Of a DNA stretch of 64,000 nt, positions 45,295-58,400 are shown piece after piece. The translations under genes were made by a program, and so were the position numbers. The notes below the pieces were generated by a model. That model saw only the letters and a list, made by a program, of their open reading frames with translations, had not been told where the DNA came from and ran no database searches. The stretch spans positions 33,326,645 through 33,390,644 of the forward strand of contig LS997565.1 of the NCBI GenBank assembly GCA_000469685.2. The letters are read 5' to 3'. This DNA is from Haemonchus contortus. Lineage: Eukaryota > Nematoda > Chromadorea > Rhabditida > Trichostrongylidae. Position 1 is the stretch's first letter; each line of letters opens with the position of its first letter.

Positions 45295-45594
45295 AGGGGG
45301 AGTGGTGTAGTGGCAAGTGGCACACTTCATACGCGCATGGCCACGGGTTCGAATCCCGGATTGATATCCACCTTGACCAACCAAACCTTCCATCCCTCCG
45401 AGGTGGTTTAATTGGTCCCAGACTCGTCTGGGAGGATAAAAGCACTAACTAGTACATCGGCTTGCCACCGCAATCATTGTATAGGCCACATACGTATTCA
45501 ATACGCCACTACGACTCTGATTGGAAGTCTAATGCTCAGGCGCATACCTCAGACAGGATTGGTTAACGACCCAAGGCTATCCATTTTATCCTTT
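45295..45594 (+). mobile_element. S1 SINE with target duplication
   Basis: A-box TAGTGGCAAGTGGC, B-box GGTTCGAATCCC, full body, and the direct repeat TTTGATGAT on both sides (45,286-45,294 and 45,595-45,603). Confidence 0.85.
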
Positions 45595-45660
45595 TTTGAT
45601 GATGCTGTTGTATATCTACCGTGTATACCGTCAACCGAATCGGGAATGTTCTTGTAGCAG

Positions 45661-47210
45661 TTAAGTTGGCGAGAAAGTTCTGCGTCGAAAAGAAAGTTGT
45701 TCTGTTTTCATTTCTAGAATTTTCCAAATTAATCAACGAATTGTTCAAATCATAGAAATACATTTATCATAAAGATCAACGACTTTCCCTTACCCTTTGA
45801 GCTGAACGGTGATGCCTTTTGGCCAGAAGTCAGGAATCTGTGACTCATTGGCTGCCGTTGTCAGATTATATAAAACAACGAACTTCTTTTTCACAGGGGG
45901 ATTTCGAGAAGGCGGCGCATATGGTCATCAAAAGGGGTTTCGTTCCGGGGGTTACGACTGATGGAAAATTCGGAACCCAGCAAGAACGGTGAACTTTTGA
46001 CGAGTGTTTTAAGCGAAATTTCGACGTGGTTGCCGTTCCGTTGGTATCTGAGTGGTGGTTCTGTATGTCTTTTCCTAACCGCGTTGGACAAATGCCAGAG
46101 CTCAAGAGCAAGCGAAAGAGCGATAGCTGTGACCATTTAGTCTGCATTTAGCAACTCATAGTGGATGTGTTTCTTCTTGTCCCACAAAATTTGAGAGTCT
46201 GCTTGCGTTACATCAAAAGCTAGTATGTCCTGCAGTGAAGCGGTTCAACCAGTTGTTAGCCGTTGATCAATGACTAAGCTTCTCAGCGAATAGGCTGTCG
46301 AAAACAGTGTTTTTTTTCCTTGGTGTGTATCGCGCCGGTGGCGGCGACGCTTTGCTCCTCGCCATAATTGGGCATCGGGGCTAATAGCGGCATCAGCATG
46401 AGGGTCCGATCGGAGACCTGCGCGGCGCTCGCTCTCGCTCCTTGCCACACGAGATGTTGCTTTGGCCCTCGCAGCCCCTACGCTGGTCCTACACCCAACC
46501 ATCACCTCACGCGAGCAACGTCCTATGACACGGGCCTGCGTACATCCCAACTACCTCAATCAAACCGCGCATAACATCTCCCAGCGTGTGCACCGATCGT
46601 AAAACTACGCTTCCAACACAACGTGCGAATAGTCCTTCATGCCTACGTCAGCAATGACCAAAAGAATGAATAACCGAAAGACGGCATATATAAATAAAAA
46701 GGAAATATTCAATCACTTCAATAATTAAATACACGGCGACCAATAAACCTACGCTCGAACCCGAACCGTTATAGCTTAAGAAGGGTGACGTGACCGCTCG
46801 ACGCCTTCGGGCTTCTATGCCCGAGTCGAACACTACGCACTTGGTCGTATTGCATCATATCTTCGTCTTCGAGCAAGTTCCAACGGCAGGACGACGTGGC
46901 AGTGGCAGCCGGTTTCGTCGACGACAACAGGCACACTGTCCAATGTTTCAGGACGCGTCTGCTCTAGCCGACGCGCAGACGCCGATACGCTAATCGCGCC
47001 GAGACCCCCGCGCGCCCTACCGGGCGTGTCTCTTTGAGAAGTCGGGCGGATGCTACGACTATTAGAAAATGGTGGTACGACGCTGTCGTATTCTTGGTGG
47101 CAAAATTGCGAAAGCCTACATGAATGCCCTTGTTTACTCATGTGTTGATTGCTTGGGGAGTTTTCCAGAATTTCATCACCCTTGCTTGTACAAAATTCCA
47201 GCTTTTTGAA
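45661..47210 (-). mobile_element. Mariner-family N copy carrying a nested insertion
   Basis: The left end at 45,661 (TTAAGTTGGCGAGAAAGTTC) is a diverged family N inverted repeat. The interior matches 54,400-55,020 and 22,040-22,230; minus-strand frames at 45,863-46,147 hold remnants of the same coding block. The family sequence breaks off after 46,320 (CCTTGGTGTGTA) and resumes at about 47,055 (TTAGAAAATGG), so roughly 0.73 kb was inserted. The right inverted repeat is not visible. Confidence 0.65.
46325..47052. mobile_element. GC-rich insertion nested in the mariner copy
   Basis: Its extent is set by comparison with the uninterrupted element at 54,340-55,172. It is clearly more GC-rich than its surroundings and opens frames on both strands (46,245-46,550, 46,833-47,141) without recognisable motifs. 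Flanking TA could be a target site. Confidence 0.5.
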
Positions 47211-47249
47211 ATCAAAAACGTGTAACTTGTATGCGTGTGGTCATGTTTT

Positions 47250-47860
47250 TTCACCAAAACCTCAGCCCAACGGAATCGATATTGTTTGCGAGAAATGACG
47301 GAGTAATGATTAGTCATTGTTCACCTATATTACCTGTCGCTCCGTTGATCATCGATTTTCTCGAGCGTAACGCCCTCAATACTGTTGCGAGAAAGAAGTC
47401 CAGGGGGACCGTTTTCATTAAAGGAACACGATACACAGCATTCCTTCCGTTCAAAGCTTTGAGATGCTTGACCATTGACCGCTTTGTGTCCGTTCAACTT
47501 CCCGAGAAATCCAGTCAGTAACTGCCCTGGTCGAGCAGTCCCCACCATTTCGCATAACGTGTCCAGCCCAAGTGATCTTCGATTCCTCGACGTGAGCAAG
47601 GGCAGTTCTGATCTTCGGTCGCTGAAGGGGCTCGGGACTCCTAATTCCTTCTGCACTCTCGTGTGTAGGAAAGTCCGAGCATCGTCCTTTCCAGGCGCTT
47701 CGGATGGCCCTGACTGCATGTCCATCCCGCTTTCGTAGAGCCAAGTCTCCGAGGCTCTCGCTCTCGGACTGAAGAACAGTTTTCCGTCATTGTCACAGGC
47801 AGTATGCAGGGATTGACGCATGCTCAACTTTCAGAGCAGCTTGGAGGGTAGAGGTCTTTA
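47250..47860 (-). pseudogene. RTE LINE C-terminal fragment and 3' UTR
   Basis: The minus frame at 47,451-47,744 includes ESKITWAGHVMRNGGDCSTR, the conserved block near the end of RTE proteins; a second frame (47,330-47,827) overlaps. Downstream on the minus strand is the GTTGATCATCGATTTTCTCG 3' UTR block. Truncated 5' in the usual LINE manner. Confidence 0.7.
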
Positions 47861-47884
47861 ATTACGAATACTGTTGGAAGAATT

Positions 47885-48650
47885 AGTTCTCGCGGAAGCC
47901 CTATCAAACTCGTCAGCACGGGAAGGCCACGGCTCACCACTCCTGCGGACGATAGGAAGACCATTCGGGAGTCGCGTTAAGATCTCGGGCGAATATCTTC
48001 CGATATATTGACCGAAATATTGACGACGGTGACACCGCTACAATCTCAAAGTACCATCAAGGGACGCCTGCGCGAAGTAGGATTATATGGAAGAAAACAA
48101 TAAAGGACCCCCGATTGATTTCTCTGAAAAACAGACGAACTCGACTGAACTCGCAACACTAGATTCGACCCCCATTACAAAAACCAATTGTCAAGCACAG
48201 TGGCGGGTCAGTGTTCGTATGGGATATTTTTAAGCCGAGGCATGGGGCCTCTACACCACTTTCCCACCACTATAGTCAGCAGATGTACTAGACAACTTGG
48301 AGAAGTGCATGCTACCTTTCGCCCGTCGTGTGCAAAATTTACTTTTCAGCGAGATAACGACCCCTACCACAGGTCTAGAAGGGTGAGCAAGTAGCTGACT
48401 CGTCGGAAAATTCGAAGCCCGGCTATCCCGGTCAATCCACTGACTTTAACGTCATTGAACCCTTATGGCAGGTACTCAAGAAAAAGATAGCCGGTGAGCT
48501 TGCACAAATGCTGCTGAAAGGTTTGCCCAATGGGAAGAAGAATGGAAGAACTGGATCAGTACATGGTCGACAAGTTGGTCGAATCAATGTCCAGCCGATG
48601 CCAAGCCGTAATCGATGCCAACGGCTTCGCTACAAAGTACTAGACTAGTG
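47885..48650 (+). pseudogene. Tc1-like transposase remnant
   Basis: In broken plus-strand frames: an HTH-region remnant (GRPRLTTPADDRKTIRES near 47,920), FQRDNDPYHRSRRVSK near 48,345 (second catalytic Asp block), a QSTDFNVIEPLW-like block near 48,440 (third acid, Glu), and a C-terminus SRCQAVIDANGFATKY ending in TAG at 48,641. The order and the TKY end fit Tc1-type DD34E transposases. Inverted repeats not found. Confidence 0.7.
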
Positions 48651-49463
48651 ATAAATTAGTTTTCAATATCACCGTGATTGCCTTCAAGTCAAGTGATATA
48701 GTTTAAATTGTTGAAACTGTCCTGTTCAGAAAAAATCTGGAAGAGGGCTTTCAAACGAAATAAAAAGTAGATCCGTGAGGTCTGTGATGGAAGCGTAGAA
48801 ATCATTGCTGTTGACAACATATTATATAAGGAGTCAAAACATCGAGTTCGCGATGAGTTATAGCAAAAAAAGTCCAAGGTAATTCCTTTTGAACGGTACT
48901 CTACATATATATAATATGTACAATACACAAATACACATACACTATATACACAATCACACAAATACACCGACACATTTACACGTACACTTACAATTACAGA
49001 CGTAGACAGACAGCCAGATAAACATACACTTTACACATACGCACGTGCACACGAACACACGCGCAAACTAACACACATACAACACACAAACACACCCACA
49101 CATATGCATGTATTGCCTTCAGTAGGTTCAGTTAGACTTTAAATGAAAATTTTAATTGCTCCTGAATATGCCATTGCTTATTTAGGAGCACTAGTTAAGC
49201 TGTAGCTAGCCATTCACTTTCACTTCCAAATCCGCGTTTAGCTGAGGTTGTGACCAAAGCGACAGCTTGTGAGCGATTAATCAGTCTGATTAGTAACGGT
49301 TCTCGACTTTTGCTATATGTAGTCTATTTTATTCGTAAATTCTTGTTTATTCTATTCTTATTATATTATTTTGAGGATTACTTTATTTCTGCAGATGCGC
49401 CATTCTGGGTTCCTGAGAGCAAGATTCTCCAATTTAGGGTAATTTTGAAAAATGGTGTTTCAG

Positions 49464-52400
49464 GTTTTCGACACTGAAAAACACTCCTCAATCAAAGAAA
49501 AAGAGTCTCGCTTGCAAATCATGGAGGCGTTCGATAGTTACAACGGCGGTAAGCAATTGTATTATAGCCATGCGAGATGAATCTTGTCTATCAAAAATGG
49601 ATCCTTACGTTCACACGATATGAAGGAAATCCTGAACGTACAAAACGAATCTCTCGCTCCCCTGTGATGAGGGGGTCCATAATTTTAGGACTACTCCCTA
49701 TACATTGATTGCCCTATCTGTCACAAGAAAAAGAAAATGGAGGATATCAACCCTCAGGAGATGCAAGCCTACTCAAGTAGTCCTCTCCATCTTCTCCAAA
49801 AATTTTCAGAGGATAGAGATAGAGGCGTGATTCATGATCATGAGATTATCTTCAGTTTTAGCCAGAGGATGGACAAAACTAGGCCTTTCACTTTAGAACC
49901 CAGTAAATTTGGTTCGGTGTTGGTTTCTTCCACAATTGGAAACTTTATAACAATCAATGTCTATAGACTGTCTTCAATTTGATCTTAGGCAGGCTGGTCG
50001 ACTTTGCGGAACCGCCAAGAAGTGAATTGTGCAGCTCACGGGTATATGGATTTTGGCTTTCCGAGCGTTTCCACATAATTTCCACGTCTTTTGGGGCATA
50101 TCTGTTTGCATATCACAATATCAGCGGTTTCTCCCATTTGTGAAACTTTCAAACGGAGCTCGACATAATTCCCAGTGTAAAGGAATGGGTGCTACAAGCT
50201 TATTATGAGCACAACTTGTTGAGACAACCCTATATGATCCAATAGTTCCTGACCCGAAGTACTAGATTCCACACAGAATGGCGTCTTCTTGATTACCGGT
50301 AGAGAAAAGGAGGAGTTTTATGGATGTCAAGGTCTCATTCTCTAGCTCGGCATTTTATTAGCTTCGTCCTTCCGCCAGAATGAGAGAGATTACAAGTCTT
50401 TTGTTTACAACCCTGCTCGAAACCTATTTCTAGGGCTCGATTTAATTTGGGTCACAAGTTTTGTTGAATGCCCTCGAACTATAATTCCACCTAGAACATT
50501 TCTAACGCTTCGACGATTCATATTACGCGCAACTTCAGCTACTGAAAGACCAAACGAGAACGTGTAGGGCATGATGACGCAAGAATTGGGTTCATCATCG
50601 TAAGCTTTGCATGCCTTTAATGTGGTCCAGCCGGTGCTAAAATGAACGGACCTTGTCATGATTAACAGTAAATACTCGGCAAGCGTGGAGCGCTCTGTGT
50701 AAAGAATTAGTTGTGTCACCATAGCCCATTCTTGGAGCAAAAATCAATGATGAAATGATCAAAGGTAAGATTTGAATTGGTTTGGGAAGCGTATCGGTTA
50801 ATATGAGAAAAACGTTTGCTGAAATGGGGTGACAAAGCGGGGCTCTTCATTGATTATCACAATATTCGGTAGCAGATCGTAGTATACAATTTCTGCTATC
50901 TATACTAGCAAACCTTTTTATGCATGAGTATTGCCCTTGACTGCTGGATTTCCTAGGCCACCAAATGTGGAAACCTATGAGTGGATCTTTTGACACACCT
51001 TTTCCCATATTCACTGACTAAGAAGTATATGCTTTTTGGAGTTCGAAGAAAAGTTAGAAAGTGGTAATATCTCGTAACCGATGAACGGCCTAGCTGCGAA
51101 GCTGAGTATAGGAAGCGCATGGCATGGGGAGCATCTGAAGATATTACAGAGGTGAAGATGACAAAGAAGATCCGACTCGTGCTCATCTTTTCAACACTGC
51201 TGTCTTTCTTGCTTTGATTTACGCCTCGGAAACTGGGACTCCACGAAAGCAGGATAAACATGCTGTCGGGGTCATTCAACGCTTTCAAAGACGATGCTCG
51301 GAATCTCTTCATTCACGGGTGTGCAGAAGGAAGTCCGCAGTTCCGAGCTCCATCAGAGAACGAAGACCGGGAATGCCGTTGCTTACGTCAAGGAATCTAA
51401 GATCAGGTGGGTCGGACACATTGTGCGATACATAATGACCTTTGTACCAAACGTTTACTGACTTGATCCTCGGGACATCAAAAGGACAGCAGGTAGACCC
51501 CTGAACAGACTCTTCACGAAAGCTCTGAACGAAAGGAATGCTGTGCCTCGTGTCCAGGCAAGGTCAATCCCATCCACTGGACCTTTTTGGATCGCGACGG
51601 ACGAATGGAGACTTTACTGGCGCCCGACGTCGGTGGCCAATAGGACGAAACAGTGCATCTCATCGGATCCACTGGCTTCACAGGTCCTCACAGAAACTGT
51701 GCATCTCATTGGATCTGTGAAGCCAGTGGATCCGGTGAGATGCACTGTTGCTTTTCGAACTCGTTAGTACCCTGAAATGAAGCTGACATAGTTTCATAGA
51801 CGTACATAGAGAGATTGTGTGGAATTTCCAGGAAATGCAAATTGAGTGTCAGTTGCTGTCGGTTTAAATTTCATGAAAACAATTGGAAATGGTCCCCTTG
51901 TCGCTTCACATAAGATGGCAGTTTTATAGTACCCGCCATACGTGGTTTGGAAACAGTTGTGATCAGAATGAAAAGAATCCGCAAGCTCTTGTAAAAGCGA
52001 ACTGGCCAGACAGAGATTTGGCTAATTCGGGTGATGTTCCTAACATTTGTTTGTTGATAATGGCCGCTATAATTTCCATTGTCCTACATTACATTAATGC
52101 TTGTACCTAGGAATTCAATGAATCTCGCCTCCTGAAGATTTTGCTGCAGTTTTCGGAAGCGCGCTGACTAATAACCGCGTTTTCCATTTCCTATTTTTTT
52201 ACCCTACTTTTACATTCATTTCATTTACTCGAAAGTGCAAAAGCATGTTCAGACTTGCTCATACGGAGAATTGCAGAAACAGTCTACCCACGAAACAACA
52301 CAAATTCAGTGATTGCCGGATGCGACAAGGTGGCCCCAGGGTATTTCAGCTATATAGATAAACATGGCTGTTTAAGGTGAGCATTTTGCCTTCGAACCGA

Positions 52401-55400
52401 TCACCAAGAGGAGGTAGTCATTATCTCAATGTCAGTTAGTGGTGTATGCTGTATAGCGCCATTCTCAGCAACATGAGTAGTAGCCCAGTAGCTGTTAATC
52501 TAGTTTCACCGTATTATGCAACCGGTCAGGTCGCCCGGCCCCATCCCTTACTGTTATGAAGTAGTTAGAAAGTTCAGTTAAGGGGGAGGGCAGGGGGTAC
52601 ACTGATTTTATCCAACACTGATGAGGGCTAGAGTACAGAGGAGGGGTAGCCTACTTGACCTGTACTTAGAAGCAGTTCTAGGCGAAAGAATATGGTTTCA
52701 GGCTAAGCCTCAGTATGTGAGGAGCGGCGGGGTGGAGGTGAGATGATTGCAAAAAGCTAGAATGGGGTATGAGTTGAATATTCAATTGACTCACCTACGT
52801 CGAGACCCCTTCCCTCCTAGAGCTCAGATCAAAAAACTGTATGTTTTCGGCTGAGAAACCTTAATGAGCATACGCATATTATGGGCTATCCTCCTTATGT
52901 TGAAATTATGTTGAAAAAAGCGGAAGTCTCCCAACTATTAGGTTGAGTAAAAAGTTTTGATCGGTTTTTCATCTTTATTTCAAAAGGTCTTATTTTCATT
53001 AAAAGAGGATCTCAATCAGTATTATAGTCTCCAGCATTGTCTACAACTTATGTCCAGCGATCCACCAGTTTTTTGATTCCTGAAGCCCAGAACTGTGGCG
53101 GCCGCGATTCGAAAAAGTTGGAAATCTCAGTTTCGAGTTCCAAGCGATTATCAAATTTTCTATCGCGAAGATGATGCTTTAGAGCAAGAAAAATATGGTA
53201 ATCGGACCTAGCAAGATCTGGCGAATAAGAAGGATGGGGCAGCACTCACCATCCAAGTTCGGCAATTTTCTGACGAGACAATTTCTCCACATGCGGTCGA
53301 GCGTTGTCATGAAGACGACAAACATTTCTTCGCTGCGGACGCTTCCTTCAAATGACGTCGGCCTCACTTTGTAGCTGAGAAGCGTGAAACTCGGCGGTTA
53401 CGGTGGTACCCTCGGGCAGTAATTTGAAATAGAGCATGACTTGGGAATCCCACCAACAACATAGAAAACCTTCCTCTGAAGTTGTTCATCTCTCGGCTGT
53501 CTTGGAGGTGGTTCCTCATTAGGCATCCATTGGCGATGTCGCTTATGGTTCACATGAAGGACCCAGCTCTCGTCTCCAGTAATGATCTTCCTGAGAAAGT
53601 CTCTCCTAAGTTGACGAAGTAGCAAAGAAGGTCACGCACTGACCCGTGATGCTTTGTCCGAGTCGCTCAAACCATGGGGCACCCATCTTGTGTGTATATC
53701 TCCGTAACGGAGGCCATGGAGATGGTTGACGATAGTCTTCCGACTGCACCAGAGTGCCGTCGACAAATCGCAAGTAGTAGCATTTGGCTTCTCCATTTGA
53801 GCAGTGCGCAAAATTCCGTCATTCAAGGCAGGAGGGCGTCCAGTACGACGTTGACCTTCGAACAAAATATTGCCCGAACGAATTTGCTGATATCAAGGAT
53901 GTACCTTGGGTTGAGACACGATGTCTTCTCTGAATGCACAACAGATATTTGCGACAGCCGACGATGCATTTTGGCCTTGCAGAAATTCGTAAAAGATGAT
54001 AGCTCTCAGACAGCTTCGGTTGGCAAGGGTCATTATTGCGAAACATTTGCAGGGACATGCTTATATATGCCCCCACAGTGCAGGTCCGGACACCATCTAC
54101 CATAACCTATCACGAAATCCTTCCAAGTGATCCTACGAAAAAATCAAGAGAAGGATGAAAATTCCGATCAAAACTTTTTACTCAACCTAATACATTATCC
54201 CCTCCGATTTTTGTTAAGGCATGCCTAGCACAAAGCCGTTACAGATTGAAATCACAGTTTTGAATCACTCACTCCACTCCACATCACCCACTTCACTCCG
54301 CAGTACTCATTTTACTCACCAAGTTACTGCCTATATATATTAGGTTGGCAAATAAGTCCTGCGACAAAATGGAGACCTTTTTTAAATCATTTCTAAGTCT
54401 TTTCATATCAATAAATTTTCGGAAAAATATTTACCGAAGAAGTCAACAACCTTCTTCTATCCTTTGAGCCAGTCACTGATGCCATCTCTTCAGGAGTGAG
54501 GGAGCTGTGACTCAAAGAAGTAAGTGACTACCGTTTTTGGATCACATCGAGTTACGAATTTCTTATCCATAACGGGATGCTCAAAAAGGGAGAGCACATG
54601 GTAGTCAAAAGGAGGAACACTCCGGGAGTAGGACTGATGACTAATGTGGAACCAATCGGGATCGGGGAACTTTTGACGTGTGTCCAAATCAAATTTTCGA
54701 CGTGCGTTGTCCCTCTGTAGAGACCTGATTTACGGTTTGATCGCCCTTCTCTAACACCTTTGGCCAAATTAAGGAGATCATAGGGGCAAGCGATAGCTGT
54801 GTCCATCTAGTCTGCGTTTAGCAACTCATAGTGGATGGATTCCTTCAACATCCATTATATTAAGGGGCGATGCTTGCGTTACTCCGAAGGCTAGTATCTC
54901 CTGCAGTGGAACGATCCAACCCATTGTTGACCGTCGATCGGTGAGCAGTGCTAGCATCGAATAGATTGCTGATATTTCGAACCGCTACACCCGCGTTTTT
55001 TCCTTGGCGTGCTTAGTAGAAGGTGATGGGACAAATCGGGCGTTGTCAATTCATTGAACGTAATGCTCTGAAAGCCCACACGCGTGCCCTCATTTACTTA
55101 TGTGTTCACACTGTTGATACAAATTTTCAACGCTTCAAATTTTTTTGTCGCAGGACTTATTTGCCAACCTAATATATAGGAAGAAAGTGTAGAATAGAGC
55201 AAGCTTTTTCATATCACAACCTTTAATCGCAATGATACGTTTTGCGGACGGTCAGACCGACTTATTGACACACCGACAAATTTACAAACCGACGCACTAA
55301 GTTTCTGCCTCACAAATGAGGGAGATACCCACCTCAACTGTTCGGAGGATCACGAAAAAACGCGATTTCGCTTTTCTCGCTTTTTTTCTGCAACTAGATC

Positions 55401-58400
55401 GGTTTTCACTTTTTCTATATAGGCTCTATCGTTCAACTCAGTTTGTCGAGCTCCATAAAGTGGTGTCTAGAACATTTTTAAAAGCTTTATATTGAGGTCC
55501 TCCACTCATCAAAGATTCTGAGGGTACGTCATTAGCAACGACGCCTCTATAATTATAAACAGAAGGTATTCGCTTGCATCGAAAGTAGTCAGTGAAACGT
55601 GGAGTTGCCAATATTTCTGACATTAGATGAACATGAGACCATGGCATTCCTCCTAGTGAAGTAATTTTTCTGGAGAATAGGCATACCATTCACTAAGAAT
55701 AGAAATCGGCTCATATAGGGTATTCCTCATTTTGTAAAGCCTTTATCATTTGAATTCGGCGCATGTTCAGTCCATTCATTCATTTCAAAGAAAACTGATG
55801 TCGAAATGATCAGGACGATCTGAGGAATGCCATGGTCTAAGGTTTATCTCGTGTCGGGAAATATTAGCTACTTCACGTTTCACTGACTACTTTCGATATA
55901 AAAGAATGCTTCCCTGTTATAATTATAGCAGGCGTCGTTGCTAACAACGTATCCTCAGGATCTTTGATTAAGGGAGGGCTTCAATATTAGGCTTTTGAAA
56001 ATTTTCTGGACACCACTTTGTAGAGCTCGACAATCTGAGTCGAACCATATAGTATACTATATAGAAAAAGTGGAGACCAACCTGTTTTCAGAGAAAAAAC
56101 GAAGAGAACGCGAAATCGCGTTTTTCCGTGTTTTTGAACAATAATAATGAGTATAGTAGTGCTTGAGGAGAAAAGCACAGAATAATTTTGGCAATTGGTC
56201 ATTTTGGTGATTGATTATCCCTACTATGTACAACAATCCTGCGTCTGTCTCTCTGTCTCTTTGTTCGTTCTACCGAAAATTCGATGTTACCTTTAAAACC
56301 TTTTCCGCGGAAGATGTCCACCTACGATGAGCCGGGCATGCGTTCAAATAGGAACGACTTCTCAAATAGATTATAACTCTGTTCAAAAGCGTTTTAGAAA
56401 GCGGGAAGAAAAAGAATTAGGAGTCAATAAAAGAGTTCTAGAGTCGGCGGTATTTGCACACGATGGGCGGGGCTCAGATCACTAATTCACAACTCTGTTC
56501 AAAAACTTTCTGGGACGCGGGAAAGAGGTGGATAGAGGTGATAGAAGAGATGTGTCCGAGCCATCAAGGTAGGCTGGCTTGCGACGAGGAGGGCGGAGCT
56601 TAGATCAGAAATGCTTAACTCTGTTGAAAAACGTTCTAGAATTCAAAGAAGTGCGTAGAGGCTGTCGAAGGAAAGATGATCAAACTTCCTGAGTGGGCGG
56701 GGCTTGCACTGAGGCGGGCAGAGATAATTCAAAAATCCGTAACGTTGTACGAAGAGGTCCTTACTTCCGAAATCGTTCCATGTATGAAGCCATCATCATT
56801 GCGTATTAGTAGGTTGTGTACGAAGTCTTCCGCCACGAACTTTTTTAAAATTTTTCAAAAACGAACTAACCAGAAGATCAGAGGTAGGCACCGCTCCATC
56901 CACTACTCGACGCCAACGCTCGGGCAGCTTGTCGATTGCCTTCTCTCAGAAGGACGGGGGCTGGGACTTGAAAAATTCGTCGAGTGTTTTTTCGACTTCA
57001 TCCTTCGTTTCGAATTTTTTTTCGTTGAGGGAACGCTGTAGATGGCTGAATAGCCAATAGACGGAAGGAGCCAGGTCAGGGCTGTAAGGGACCTGGGGGA
57101 TCACCACCCAGTCGTACTTCTCCAGCTCGGCTTGGGTCGCCTTTGCAGTGTGGGGTCTGGCGTTGTCATGGTGGAGGTAGACTTCCGCATTTTTTCCACG
57201 TGTACGATCGATGTGAGCCTTCAATTTTTGAAGCTGCACAACATACTTGGTGGCGTTAATTGTTTGTCCCTTTTCCACAGCTCTCAGTGCTCCATGCCTT
57301 TCCTGGACCACCAGCAAGACAGGAGAACCTTTTTGGGGTGAAGATCGGCCTTTGGAACGGGTTCTGGCTGCTCTCCTTTATTGAACCATTGCCGCTTCCT
57401 CACAGGGTCATCGTGGAGGACCCATTTCTCATCTCAAGTAATCAGCGAGTTCAGAAAGTGACGCTTCTTTTGGAGAGTGAGGAGAGAAAAGCAGGTGATA
57501 ACCCTCCTCGAGAGGTCATAATCGGACGATTCATGTGGGACCCATCGACCAAGCTTTGATGTTTTGCCGAGCTTTTCCAGTCCAACTGCAATAGTTTTAA
57601 AAGCGAAGCCAAGCCTGGCCCCTAATTCCCTAGTGGTAAGGTACGGGTCCTCCTCCACCGTGGAACGCAAAACATCCAAATCTAACTCCCTCGACCGACC
57701 CGACCTTGGAGCATCTTCGAAAGTGATGTCACCCTTTTTGAATTTAGCGAACCAAACTTTGCATGTGTCGTAAGAGATGACATCCTGGATGTGGGTCTTC
57801 ATTAGCTTAGCATGCGTCTCCTTTGCACTGAAGCCGAAATCGTGACACATAAGTAGGCAATGCCGAAGATACATTTTGTCGCGGTGAAGGTTGTGCGTCA
57901 TTGTGGCCGGCAAACGCAGGGTAGTAGAGCACTAACTAGTGGGGTGATAGAGTAATATGTATACGTCACGTACACGAGATGACGTAATACCAACACTTTT
58001 TCAAATGAAATACAGAACGATCAAATTCGTGGCGGAAGACGTTGTACACAACCTAATAGTTTCTACGAAGTGATCATCGTCACTTACTATACATAAAGGA
58101 TTCATTTCTGTGTATCTCTTTGCCCTCGTTTTCGGTATTACATGAAAACGTCGGGTCAACCCTAAAAGGGCTGGGACTTTGGACAAGAACAACCAGGCGA
58201 ACACCGCTCGCAGCGGACGTAACATTCATCGGAATTGGCTTATTCGAGGTGAGCTGAGCCTTCCCAAGGTTTTTGTAAAGCTCACAACTCACAACACATT
58301 GTAACCAGATTCTCGACGTGACGTTTTAATGAGACGCTGCCCACTGAAATATTCCTTGATAGGATGCCCTTCAACTATCAAGAGCTCCGTAAATTTTTGC

